From NCBI GenBank assembly GCA_022393335.1, contig JAJEKB010020950.1:288557-352556 (forward strand): a stretch of DNA of 64,000 bases. Direction: 5' to 3'. Positions 22,550-35,400 of this stretch are shown piece by piece. The notes under the pieces are model-generated. The model was not told the origin of the DNA. It saw nothing but the letters and a program-made list of their open reading frames with translations, and made no database searches. This DNA is from Macrotrachela quadricornifera (taxonomy: Eukaryota > Rotifera > Eurotatoria > Philodinida > Philodinidae). How positions within the stretch are numbered: position 1 is the stretch's first letter; the number at the start of each line of letters is the position of its first letter. A program made the translations under genes and the position numbers.

Positions 22550-23960
22550 AATAAATGCGAATATTCTACTAAAATAATTTTTAAATGGAAGTAAAAAAAA
22601 CGTCATTTGAAAAGATGCGAATTTTATTTAATGACTCAAACCATTTAAACATGATTTACTTCCTATTTCTTTCAATATGTGATTTTATCCATTTATTCGA
22701 TTATTTGAATGCAAAACACAACAAACGATTCAATGAAGGTATTTTATTTTCTTTCTAATTGAAGAACTAAAGATGCGAACGAAATAGCAGATGAAAAAAT
22801 TGCTTCACTTGCTACTACTTTCAATGGATGCTAGCTCTATATTTATTTGACTATCTCAACCAAAGGAAAAGGAAATCAACACAAGTTTTTTCTTCTATTT
22901 CTATGATGAGATACAAAATCTCTAAGGAAAGAAAGAGGAATGTAAATAGAGAAAGAAATAAAAAAATCGATTTCTCTTGCTACTTCTCGCAACAGATGCT
23001 AAATACATATTAAATTAACTACCTAAACGAAAGGAAATAAATAAGATCAATGGGACTATGATGTAGTATTCTATGAGAAAATGCAGAATCTCTTATGGAA
23101 GAATGAGCGATGAAGACTTGATATATTTGATACTACTATTAATAAATAATGTCTATCCATGGATTCAAATGTATGAACGAAGGAGATACAAAAATTGTAA
23201 TTAAAGAATGAGCGATGTGAATAATCAAAAATATCAAACAATTCATTTAGTTTATATTTCTGTCAAAAAATTCTAACCATCTACTTACTTAAATACTTCT
23301 GTGGAAAAATGTGAAATTTCAAATTGGAGAAGAAAAAGATAAAAGAATGTTTTACATGTTGGTTTTCACAATAGATGCTAATTATGTTACATTTCTATGA
23401 AATCATGCAAGGTTCTGAACTGAAGTACGAAAAATAAATCCAAAGAAAGAAATGAAAAACGTACTTCACTCACTATTTTTCTCATTTAATCTTAATTACT
23501 TTTTACTTTAACTACTGAAATGAAAGAGAAAAATGTGAACGAAAATACTTTATTCTATTTGTGTGATAAGTTGTCTCATCTTTCTTGAGAGAAGAAACAT
23601 ATGAGAGCAAAAGAAAAAATTTCTACTATTTCCATCAGGAACCTCAATATTTCAAATTTAAAAATGAGTAATAAAAACAACTAAAGAATTAATTCATCTA
23701 CTACATAGCTCAATAATTGCAAACAATCTATCTCTATATCCACTAGAATGAAAAATGCGAAATTGAGAGTTCAAGAATCAGCGATGGAAAGAAAGAGATT
23801 ATATGCACTTATTTAACTATTTAAATGGAAGAAAAAGATAGTCAATAACGGTATTTTATTCTATTTCTGTAACAAGATCCGAAATATCTCGTTAAAGAAT
23901 GAGCGTTAAAACTTAAAAAAAATAGGTACGAGTAATTCTGTGGAAAATCGCCCCTGTTAT
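22550..23960. repeat. Strongly decayed satellite-like array, period about 150-170 bp
   Basis: Two phrases alternate: a block like CTTGCTACTnCTnnCAACAGATGCTA plus TATTTnACTAnCTnAA at about 22807, 22975, 23125, 23360 and 23810, and a block like TATTCTATTTCTnTGAnnAGA with AATCTCT and GAATGAGCGATG at about 22885, 23068, 23200, 23555 and 23865. Spacing of the best pairs is 153-180 bp. All frames contain stops. The copies are too diverged for a clean consensus by eye. Confidence 0.5.
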
Positions 23961-24317
23961 ACAAAAATATTTTCAAATCACGTCAAACTCTTAGGATTTA
24001 TAGAACTATTCACGCTAATCTTTTTGACTATCAAAAAGTTAAGACTTGCACTTATAATAGCGGAAAAAAAATTTGAAGATTTTTACTAGAAAATCATGTT
24101 TTTTTTCACTTAATACAATAGACAACTCTATGATTTTACGATCATAGTCGTCTTTTTATTTGTCGGTGATAAAATTTCACTCGTAAAATAATGTAGCCCT
24201 TGTGAAAATGTATCAAAATATATACGGTTGTAAAATATTTTCATAGCACAACGTGTGCATCCACAGCTCACTAGGCTGATGGCAAATGACAAAAGGTGTC
24301 AGTAAAACTTATATATA

Positions 24318-25133
24318 AATTTGAAATTCTCGAAATTAATAGTATATAGGAGTCGATAGCACGGAATTTGCTCTATCAAATCCTATAGTTGTTATTCTCT
24401 TGGAACGAGATTTGGATCTGAAAAGGAGTCTACAAAAGAAAATATATACTTTTTTGGACGAATATGTGTATGAGACTTTAATTATAATATACAAGAACTA
24501 CCTTCGATTTTGATAAAATTTTCAGCATTTGTAAAGCTTTTAATTGAAAGCATTTTGCTAAAAAAACATTTTTAAAAACGTTTTTTGTTTTGACAAAGAT
24601 ATATTCAAAATAGTGGAAGCAATAAAAAAGCATAATGCTTTTCAATGAAAAATTGCTGGTAAACAGTTTTTTTTTATAGTTTTCTCCATCAAAACAGAAT
24701 GAAAAATCAAATCCAACATCATATTCGAATTTCTTGTAACACGATGGATCAGACCACACTAAACATGATTTCAATTTAAAGGAGAATTATTTCAATCTCG
24801 AATATGGTCTTGGATTTGATTTTTGATTCTGTTTTGATGGGGAAACCTATAGTAAAAACTGTTTATCAGCAATTTTTCATTCAAAAACATGATGCTTTTT
24901 CTATTAAAATGCTTTGAATTAAAAGCTCTACAAATGCTGAAAATTTTATCAAAATCGAAGGTAGCTTTTGTATATTATAGTTGAGGTTTCATACAAATAT
25001 TCATCGAAAAAAGTATATATTTTCTTTTGTAGACCCCTTTAATCTCGTTCCCAGAAAATAAAAACTATAGGATTTGATAGAGCCAATTGCACGTTATCGA
25101 CTCCTGTGTACTGCCAATTTTGAGAATTTCAAA
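24318..25133. mobile_element. Large palindromic element (about 815 bp)
   Basis: The left arm (24318-24735) and right arm (about 24795-25133) pair along their length. Examples are TATACTTTTTTGGACGAATA with its partner near 25005, TTTTGATAAAATTTTCAGCAT with its partner near 24935, and AACAGTTTTTTTTTATAG with its partner near 24845. The terminal TTTGAAATTCTCGAAATT pairs with AATTTTGAGAATTTCAAA. The loop is about 60 bp. The frame at 24478-24774 is only the arm translated. Confidence 0.75.
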
Positions 25134-25137
25134 GAAT

Positions 25138-25630
25138 GAGGGCGCTTTGTGTCTTAATTTTTCATCATTTTGCCTCTTTAAAAATATACAAATACCAAAA
25201 GATACGACATGAAAAGATCTACAATTTACATGAGATCGTTTATTTTATAGTTGCACGTTTTACTCTCAAAAGGGACAAAGTTTTGAGCGATTAAATTTCT
25301 ACTGTAAGGAAATAACATTTTTTTTGGTCGAAGATGAATTCGTATTTTTATTATTTCATCGTGTTGTTCTTACCTGATGTGTTGTATTTGAAAACGAATA
25401 TACCACAAGATGCACAGTGAAAAGCTCTACAATTTAAAAAAAAACAAATTCATTTTCCTGCAGTCGAAATTTGACCTTGCATAATTTCGTCCCTTCCGAG
25501 AATAGAATGTGCAACTATAAAATAAACGGTCTCAAGTAAATTGTAGAGCTTTTGACGATGCATCTTGTGGTGTATATGTTTTTTCGTCGGTCAAAGTGAT
25601 GGAAAAATAGAAGGCAAAGTGCGGTCATTT
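25138..25630. mobile_element. Adjacent second palindrome with three copies of a 36-mer
   Basis: Arms of about 170 bp (25138-25312 and 25450-25630) pair in inverted orientation, including TTTATTTTATAGTTGCAC with its partner near 25515. A 36-nt phrase (ACAAGATGCACAGTGAAAAG...) is present twice in direct orientation (25196 and 25398) and once inverted (25545-25580). The element abuts the previous palindrome with almost no spacer. Confidence 0.65.
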
Positions 25631-26495
25631 ATTATCATAAAATTAACCCGTTATTTTTTACACATTTTTGTATGTCCTTATTTTTCACTATTTCCAAATA
25701 TATCGGTAAAAAAGTGTTTCTAATCAAGCGGATATTAATAAGGAAATCTTAAAAATACTAACAGCATAATTCTTCATGCGCCACCCGTTAAAAGAATTGA
25801 CCCGCACAGCAGATCAAGAGATAACAGAAATATTTTTTCGTTTTATACATATTTTTGATTAAACTGTTTTCATAAAAAACTTAGTAACTGTTACTGATAT
25901 TGCTCAAAACAAAATGAATATAATTAAGTGAATACCTCAATGGAGAACATCTAAAAATGAAATGGTCATTTTCGTGAATTCTATAGTAAAGAAAACATTA
26001 TGCCACATCTGTTAGCAGAATAATACTGAAAACTGAGAAAATCTGAACTTCTCTCTTTTTCAAATATAAATGAGGACATCTAAAATATTCATATTCGAGA
26101 TATTTAGGAAGAAGCTCGCAGGATAGAATGATTTTAAATTCTCTCTGTATGGCACAATCAAATATGCTCTCTTGTAAGACCAATTGCTCCGACATTTGGT
26201 AGACTGATGATCGGAATACGTCTTTTCGATGGATCTCTTATATTAGTTGAAACATGCCATACGGTTAACTATCATATACATGTGTAGAACCTTCGGCAAG
26301 TGAGATGAAAACGAATACTCTCTTATTGATTCAATCATCAAACTTTTATCTATCAATCAATCATCGTTGTTTTGTTTGGAGAAAATGCGTGTTATCTAAC
26401 CTTTATATCAAATGTGTTTCATCGTAACTCGATATTTCGGTAACTTTAATTATACGACGTGTTTTGTATCAGTACATTCAGTAAGCTTTTAGCGA
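25631..26495. other. Intergenic; 5' flank of the exon pair at 26.5 kb
   Basis: A short minus frame (25998-26195) without motifs. No promoter element could be identified with confidence. Confidence 0.4.
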
Positions 26496-29400
26496 ATGAG
26501 ATACAACAAAAAGCAGAGTGAAAGCGTGTATTATGTGAGATTGAGCGACCGAAGGTCAAATAGACAGATTGCACGCAAATATATTATAGTAGTGGCGGTC
26601 GCTGTGATTACATTCATGTTTTTTTCTGTTTGTCTATGGCTGCTGCTACAGCAACGGTAAGTCACATGCTTAAAAAGCGTTGCATAGAATATTTCGTTTC
26701 ATTAGGCATAGCTCATCTCACATCGATGTTTCAACGACGAAAGTCAAATGTGTCACGTGTTCTAATTTAACTTTGACAACAGTGTCTAACGAGAAGAACA
26801 ACAATACGGCACTTTCGAAATTTGATGATCTCGCAATGTCGAGCAGTCTTCAAGTCAACAGCTATACTACGACACTTCAAAATATGGTTACTCAGCCTGG
26901 TAAATATTTTCTCATATTCATAAGACCTCATTTTTTTCGTCGTATTCTTATATCATGAAAAACAACCGGTTAGCCCGGCTTCTGATTCAACCCTGAAGGA
27001 TTTTCGTATATTTCAAAAAAACTTCATTCTTAATAATCATTAATTGTTTCTAAGTCTGATACAGTTGATATTACTGATAGTAATTTAGCCACTTTGAATT
27101 GAAAATTGAGTAAAATGTGAACTAATAGAGATGCAGCAACTACATTTTTCCGTGAGTGGCTAAAATTTCTAATGAAACCTGAACGTAAAGCGATCAGGAA
27201 TCAGATCAGATGCGTCAAAAATAGACCACTCTAAACAGAAATCGTTCTTTCTGGAATCAAAAATAGGTTTCAGCAAATTGCAATGTCAGTGAGGTTCTGT
27301 TTCTGTTCTGACAGAGGTTTTTTTCTTCGCCAGAACTCCTAAACGAGCATTTCATGTACATTGCATTTGCTGAAACCTTGTGATAGGATTTTGAGTAGTG
27401 TACTGCATTGGACTCCAACTCCATTTGGGTTGGAGTTGGAATGATTAAAAGGAATTCTTTTGGAGTTAATGTTGAAGTTATATCAGTGAAATATTTAAAT
27501 GTTTATTTTTATAAGCAACAAATATATTTCATAAGTTAAATAACAAACATAAATATACTGTTAACTTCAGAATCGTTTGTATTACTTACTGATGTAACAA
27601 ATAATAAAGCTTTACATGTGGTTCAAGGTACAAATTGTTGTTGATGATCACTGACGACAATATTATGATAAAATTGCCGTCACTCACTTGACTTGATGCT
27701 ATTTCTTTTTCTACGAATTTCTCTAATTCACTACTATCTCCTACTAATTTTTCAAGATTTCTTGTCAAAATTCTCTTAGCAATTGTTTCTGTAATTATTG
27801 GAAAATCATTAAAACAAAGTAGATTCTATATTAATGAAAGCTGAGCACTTTGATTCGTTTTCTAATTTCATCTCGTGATAATGTATTCTGACTACGAGAA
27901 TAATCAAAACATCGCTAAACTACGCAAACAATGCTGTACAGGGTGGCCCAAAAGTCGTGTTACCTGAAAAAAAATTGAATATCTCCCTCATGGCTTGAGT
28001 AAAGGAGCTGGTTTTTTATCAATGGTAGAGGCATGTTCACACTTGAAATCCATACGAACAAGGTTAGAGTGAGACTTTGTTAAATACCACTAATGACCTC
28101 AATAAGAAAATTTTACTATTTCACAGATGGTAAAGGAAAACAACATACCTAACAAAGAATCTCGCTACACATGTCTGTATGGATATAAAGCTTGAACATA
28201 CCTCAGCCATTGATGAAAAACCACCTTCTTTGCTGAAGCCATAAGGGAGATATTCAATTTTTTTTTGGATAACATGACTTTTGGGCCACCCTGTAGTTTT
28301 TCAGAGTCATTGTTGGAGCCCAGAAAATTTTTTTCATGGAGTCAGAGTTAGAGTGAAAAATTGTCATTGTGCAGTTCATTAGAATGCACTGATTATATGG
28401 TGTGTCGAATAAAACGACCGGTGATACCGATCTGTCAATGGAATGGTGTGGTCAGGGATGACAATTTGATCGACTTTTTTTCCTTTCAGATGCGATGGTT
28501 TAGGATCAATTTTCTAGAGATACATTTTAACATTTGGTAGGAGTTCAACATAGTAACGGGTGGGCCGAAAGTTTTCAGACAAAATGTTTGTCCATTTTTC
28601 ACTATCTCAAATGTATTCCAGATGAATGTGAATGGATGGACAACGATCAGAGTTTAATGTTCTTTTCGAATATGAGTTCAGAAATTCTGTCTCTATTTTT
28701 GTTAGGAAGAAGCAAGAAAATCTTTGAAAGACAGTAAAACATAGTCTGGACAAAATAGTTGCGTCCAAGCTTTTGATCAATATTTACTTTATTTTTGGTC
28801 TATGTAAAAGTATTGTAGATGCACAAAAACTATCAACTATTATCAAAATTTTGTGCTCTTTCTGAAAATAGACTCAAAAACTTTTGTATTCGTTTTTGTA
28901 CGAGAGCAGTGAAACAATCTTTGAATATACCGGAAAATTCGATTGATTGATGAACCCATTGGCATTTGCTAGTCCCGTAAGTCTTATGCGAAGATGATAA
29001 AAACCGCTTGAATATGGTAGTTTTGTAGAGCAGACAGTCGTCTACAATATGTGAAGTCGAACTCCGATATAGCTTTAATATACGTGAAGCTATCAACATT
29101 TTCTGAGAAGTTATTTCTATCTGAGATGGATTTTGGTTAAAAAATCAATTTTTCAAAAACGAGGGTAATAAGAAAAGAAAAATTTAGATGCTTTGCAAGA
29201 AAATAGTGATAAACGACAAAGAAAATGACAATAAAAAAGAAACTGAAATAATGCATTTTGTAGGACAGAATTTTTTCTACAATTTGATATATGAACCAAA
29301 GTTATTACAGTGAGTTTCGAATTAGAACAGTGAAAATACAAGAATGCGCAAAAAATATTTTTGTCCAAAATAAACTTTTAAAGCAATTTAATGATTCTCT

Positions 29401-32400
29401 CATTGCTTGCAAACGAAAATTGACAGTATTTCTGAACTCATATTCGGAAAGAGCATTAAATTCTGATCGCTGTCCACCCGTTCACATTTATCTAGGATAC
29501 TTGTGAGATGATTAAAAATCGACAAGCATTTAAGTCCTTCACGAGTAAACTTTCTTGGGAGAATAAAAGTGATATATCTACGTGAACATCTTGTACGCAA
29601 GACGTTGGCTATCGTACGAGATGATGTGATCATTCAGAGGTGTCCTAACTCCCGCCCTGATCCGAACTCTGATAAACTTTCCTGTTTTTCCTGAAGAGAT
29701 CTCATAGAAACTTTTAGATCTTTTATGAAAAGTCTTATCTAACTGTGTACTATACAGAGTGACTCATAAATCAGATAACACGATTTTTTATTCAATTTAC
29801 TTCTTATACATCATTAGTTAGAGCTCATATTTATATTATAGATACATCCTTGATTACTTAACTTATTCCACAAGTTCGAACGGTATAAGATGAGAATTTA
29901 TTGTGAAAAGTGTCGATACGTCTCATGTGCTCAAGCAGCAATGAGTCAAATTTTGCCGGTTTTCTGCTAAACTTTCTTTCTTTTTATGTTCTCACTAATA
30001 TCAATATTTGCTGATTAAATTAGGTATTTCAAATTTCATTCTGTTCGTTCAAAGTTTTTTTAGGTATAATTATTCGCACGAGGCCTAGAAAAAAAACATT
30101 TAGAAGCGAAATCATTCATCGAAAGCTATTCTCATTGAGAACATGAAAAAAAGAAAATTTAGCAGGAAATCAACAAAATTTGATTCATTGCTGCTTGAGT
30201 AAATGAGACGTATTGACACTTTTCGCAACAAATTCTCATTCTGTACGGCTCGAACTTGCATAATAAGTTACGTAATCAAGGATATAGCTGTAGTGTAAAT
30301 AACAGCTCGAACTAATAATTTGTAAGAAATAAATTGAATAAAATGCTGTGTTACCTGATTTATGATTCACCCTGTATAAACCCCCTTCACAGAATAGAAG
30401 CCCAGTCTGAAGGTCATAACTTTTCAGACATGTTAGAAGCCCACCCTATCTAAAATGAGCACAAAATAAACAATTTAAAAAAATAGATAACATAGTCCAC
30501 TGCGCTTCTTGCTATTTAATTGTAAGTCAGTTTCTATGTCTAATTTTCTTTACATTACATATTTCTTGTCAACACATCGAAATTACGAATCATAAGCCGT
30601 ATCGCCGAAATGGACATCATAGAAATAGAGATCATCAATATCAACATCCGAATTTCTTATAAAAAAGATTTTCGACAAACTTAGATTCAACAATCTTAAT
30701 TTCCATGATGAGACTTTCGGCGAAGAGCATACATACCGCAATGACGATATGTATAAATTTGGTAGAAATGAAAAATATCGGAAGAAAAAATATTGAAAGT
30801 ATTATTAATGCACTGTTAGCATACACTAATCATATGCAAATGCAGGACATGGATCCTTCTGCAGATTATTCATGCGATGTTGATGAATGGATGTACTGAA
30901 GCTGGATTAATAGCACCTTCGATATTTTTTCTTTGAATATTTTTTTTACTTTCGCCGTTTTTTATTGCTACCCAATTTATGCCATTAGAAGCCAGACATG
31001 CAATAATACTATTCTATTACGCTTCTTCTACTTATAAGATTATATACAACTCACAATCAAAATGTTGAGATTTTTTATTGACTTAGCAGTAATATGAGCA
31101 AATCTTTGATTAAAGTATAAGACTTCTGAGAAAGCTAACCTATGAGCAGTATGAATTATGCGACAAGTTATTAGATTTGAATTACATATCTATAATAAGT
31201 GGAAGACCTTTATTGTGTAGTCACAAGCTTATTTTATATTTCTGCGGCGACAATTAAAATATACCTCGTTGCGTATCTGAATTATGCATAAGCTATCCTG
31301 ATGAAGTTGTCTAGCAGAACTACGTCGATGTATGTCTAATAGAAGTTTCTTTTACATTCCTTCAAAACTCGACACGCCCAAAATCAGTATATGATATTAA
31401 ACGCGATTTTTCGTATTCATAGCAAGACTACGAAATGCTGAGAGTAGATGAGTGTGTCAATATAAAACATCATGTAAATAACGTATTACTTTATCGATTT
31501 GATAATGTCAAATCGAGAAAGAATTAGTAATCAGTTCTTAGTTCCTAAGAAACTATTATAGGTATTTTGAAAGTTGTCAGACAATTTGATAATTTCGCTT
31601 TGTAACTTCTTAAGACCTTTTGTACGTGTAATTCAATTAAATCTTAGCTGCAGTGTGAAAAAAAATTATCGCAATAAAACCCCATGTCCAAACTTATCAT
31701 TTTCAAAATAAATTGGAAGCCTAGTGAGCTTCTATTCTGCGAGGGGGTTTATTCCACTGCAAAAGAAAGTTTTATGCTAAAACTAGAAGAAAACTTTTCT
31801 TTATCGTCCTCCTTCCTCCGCTCTCTTTTCATTTCACTGAGCGCGAAAAACCTCTTTAAATCTCTTTCAGCCAAATCTATAATTAGATTTCGGTTGGTGG
31901 CCCGACAGTTGAGCTCCCCGCATAAAGAATAGATTAGAGAACACAAGAGGAAAATTTTATTTGAATATAGAAAGAAGCACATAAATATGGAACAATGCTC
32001 TTGCTCTTTTAAAATACATTTCTCTTGTAATCAAATGAAAAGAAGAAACTAATTGTTGTAATTGTTCATCCAAGCGCTCATATTTTGCACGTTTTCTTAG
32101 TTTCATTTGTCCAGCTTGCAATTTTTCACTCATTATCGAGTTTGTATGCTGTTCCATTTGAAGATCTTTGATAGATTCATAAACTGATGGATTTTGCTGT
32201 GCCAAATGCTAAACAAAAATGAATGAGATATTGTTTAGGAGAACTTCTTCAGAAATTAACAGTACTTGTAAAGCTCGATGCCAACCTTCGTTTGAGTTGT
32301 TCGTACGAGATAGTTGTTGATCCAAATGTGAGTAACAACTCCACATAGAAATTGAAAAACGAGGAGTACGACGTCTATTATTGCGAACTGTACGTCCAAT

Positions 32401-35400
32401 GTAGTTGTCCTCATAGTAATCAATGAAATCTACCATACTTATAGGAGCGAATAAAAAATTTTTAATTATAAAACATGTTTTGTACCACTGATAGAATCTG
32501 GACAATCATTTCGTAATCTTTCAAATTCAGTAATTACAAATGGTTCAGGTATCAATGCTAAACAGGCAAAGTCTTTAGATAACGTCGAACGTGATCATCA
32601 TTAACAAATAATTCCTGTAATCCAAGACCCTAAATAGAAAGTTAAGATATCATTAGGATTATCTACGGTAAAATTGTTTATGATCTATACAACCGATACC
32701 AACCTGTATCTGTTCCCACAATGACTGTTTGAAGTGGAAAAAACAATAACTAACTGTTGTCGTTGGTAGTTTTTGTCTAACTACGTTTTCAACAGCTTTT
32801 TAAAAATCTATAGTTACTGTTTTAGGACATTGAGACACATGGTTTAAAATCATATCGAACATTTCACCATATAAAGTTTCAGATTTTCCAGATATATAAC
32901 AATAAACTAATGGTAGTGTACGTCCACAGACAAACCCATGAATCGTGTATAACTGGTAGAACAACTGAGGAGCAAGCTATGAAAAACAAAAAAGTTGTCC
33001 AAGAACGAATGACTCTAACGAGGGAGCATTCCTAGGTGCCCCACTCCGATTTCGTTCGTTCATATATCATTCGATAGTGGAGCTCGAGTAGGTATAAAGC
33101 CTAAAAGGATTTCGGCTGACGGCGTTTTCCTCGGAAATTAGAGCCATTTTATTAGAATTTTACCCTATAGCAGGATATACCTCAACAAAATGAATGACGG
33201 TATTTCCACCTGAAATTTTGCCCACAGATAGTCCTATTTGTAACTAGAATACCCTGAAATTTTCAGCGCGAAAACATGTTTCCTTCTCGAGATATTGAAT
33301 TTCTAAAAAAAAGTGAGATTCTGACATCTTTCATTGGATATAAGTGTTCTTTTGGAAATTCAATATCTCGAGAAGGAAACATTTTTCCAAGCTGAGAATA
33401 TCAGGGGTATTCTAGTTACAAGTAAGCCTATCTTTAGGCAAAATTTCAGGTTGAAATACTATTATTCCATTTGTTGATGTATACCGTACCATAGGCTAAA
33501 ATATCAAGAAAATGGCTCTAACTGCCGAAGAAAACGCCGTTGGCCAAAATTCTTTTAGGCTTTTTATCTACTCAAAGTCCTCTATAGAATGATATATGAA
33601 CGAACGAAATCAGAGCGGGGCACCTGGGGATGTTTCCTCGTAAGAGAATAACCCTTTTTAACGGTTTTTCAAGTGAACAATGAGCGCTGATTTCGTCCCA
33701 CATGTTCTGTAATAAAAACTGAATTCAGATTCAGCCTCTCCTCTTACATTAAGTCGGTCATTTCAGGAGTATTTAGCGAGGTTCATAAAAGAATTCAAAC
33801 AATTGTTTTGGACCACATGTATTTCAACCAAACTTATATAGGTCGTTTCCAAAGGTCCAATTCCACATCCTGATATTTGCTAATTACATAATGTTGTATT
33901 TAAATTTTCAAAACTTGTTGAGTTTGTTGTGCCTTGTATAGTGACCAAGATGTTGTGTACACAATGCTCACCTAGATCTACCTCTTTTGCTTTTCTTACA
34001 AGGCTTGCTAGTAGAAGGCTCAAATGTCGATGTACTAAGTCGAACTGAGCTTGATAGCTTAAAATTTCAAAAAGTTTGAGAAGCAATAAGAAATATTCAG
34101 AAAAAAATTCATCGAACTTGATTCAGAGTATCTGGTTTTATTCGCAATTGATGTTTGAAATCCTAACAGCACCATGATTATGCAACTGACTCATGTGTAT
34201 CGATTCGTGTTCATCATTATAAACGTTTTTTTGAACGCAAAATAACTGGAAATCAACCTTAAAAAAACGCATGGAAACGTAACCAAATTTACGTGATAGT
34301 TTAAACGACAAAATACCTTATACTTTTCAAAATAACATTTATATGTCATCATACTAATTGATCATCGATATTCTTAAATTACTTTTACACATTCACACAC
34401 ATGTTTAAAATGACGATGACAAGGGAAAGTAATCTCTCTAAGTTTGCTTAACAAAATTCAACCATCGATGATGATTCCGTCGTGCTTGTTCAATTACATC
34501 CAGATGTTTATAAAATAGCGAAGTTGTGTATCTGATATAGGATATTAAAAAAAATTTACGTTCAAGTATTCATTATTTAAAACAGAAATATCTTATTCAG
34601 AGTCATGAATGACTTAAAAGGTATTGTTGTGACTAAATCACACTCAAAAATGATACTAAGTCTAGATCTTTTCTTATGAGCATAGAGCTAATCCTAATTA
34701 TTTTTAGATTAAATAATTAAACCTTCCCAACTGTCAAATCGCTTTTTGACCGTGCATATGTTCAAACGATAGACCTCAGCGAGCTATTAAAATCCTTCAA
34801 GGGGTTCCGTTTCCTGAACCTTCATTCCAGAGATATCGAAGTTTTACTATATTTTTTAACAAAATACCGTGGTCTCTCTCAGGGTTCACGGAAAACTTGA
34901 CTTTCGAATTTCGACTTGAAAGGTTGTAGAAACAAAGATCTCTATTAGATTAGTTTATGCTGAAAGTTTCAGATTTTTTGGTTGCTCCTGTCTTAAAATA
35001 TGAACATTAAACGTTTTCATTTTGTGCTATACTTATAGTTGAAAAAGTTGGATGTTCAGATTTTAAGATAGGAGCAACCAAAAAATTTGAAACTTTAAGA
35101 ATAAACTGAGCTCATAAAGATCTTTATTTCTACTATTCTTCACTACTACTTGAAAAAGACAAAATGAATATTGCTGATAATGAGAATGAAAGTAAGAGAG
35201 AAAACACTTTTGAGTGGACTCACCAACCGGCCCGATAGAACCCTGTCCAAAATTATAAGAAATAAAACTTAAAGAAATATACTATCTTCAAGATGAGGAT
35301 GAGATATAAATATTTTTTATCTAGATTTCAATAAAACAATGGGTAGGAAAAAAAAAAGACCACTACAGAACAAGAAATAGCCATTGCTAATGTATCTCTA

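Noticed and set aside
28534..29633. Two related-looking peptides on opposite strands (NMSSEILS)
   Set aside because: They arise from the two arms of a palindrome, not from duplicated genes.
31895..31925. TGGTGGCCCGACAGTTGAG, looks like a retroviral-type primer binding site
   Set aside because: No LTR ending in CA directly before it, no second LTR and no gag/pol reading frame nearby.
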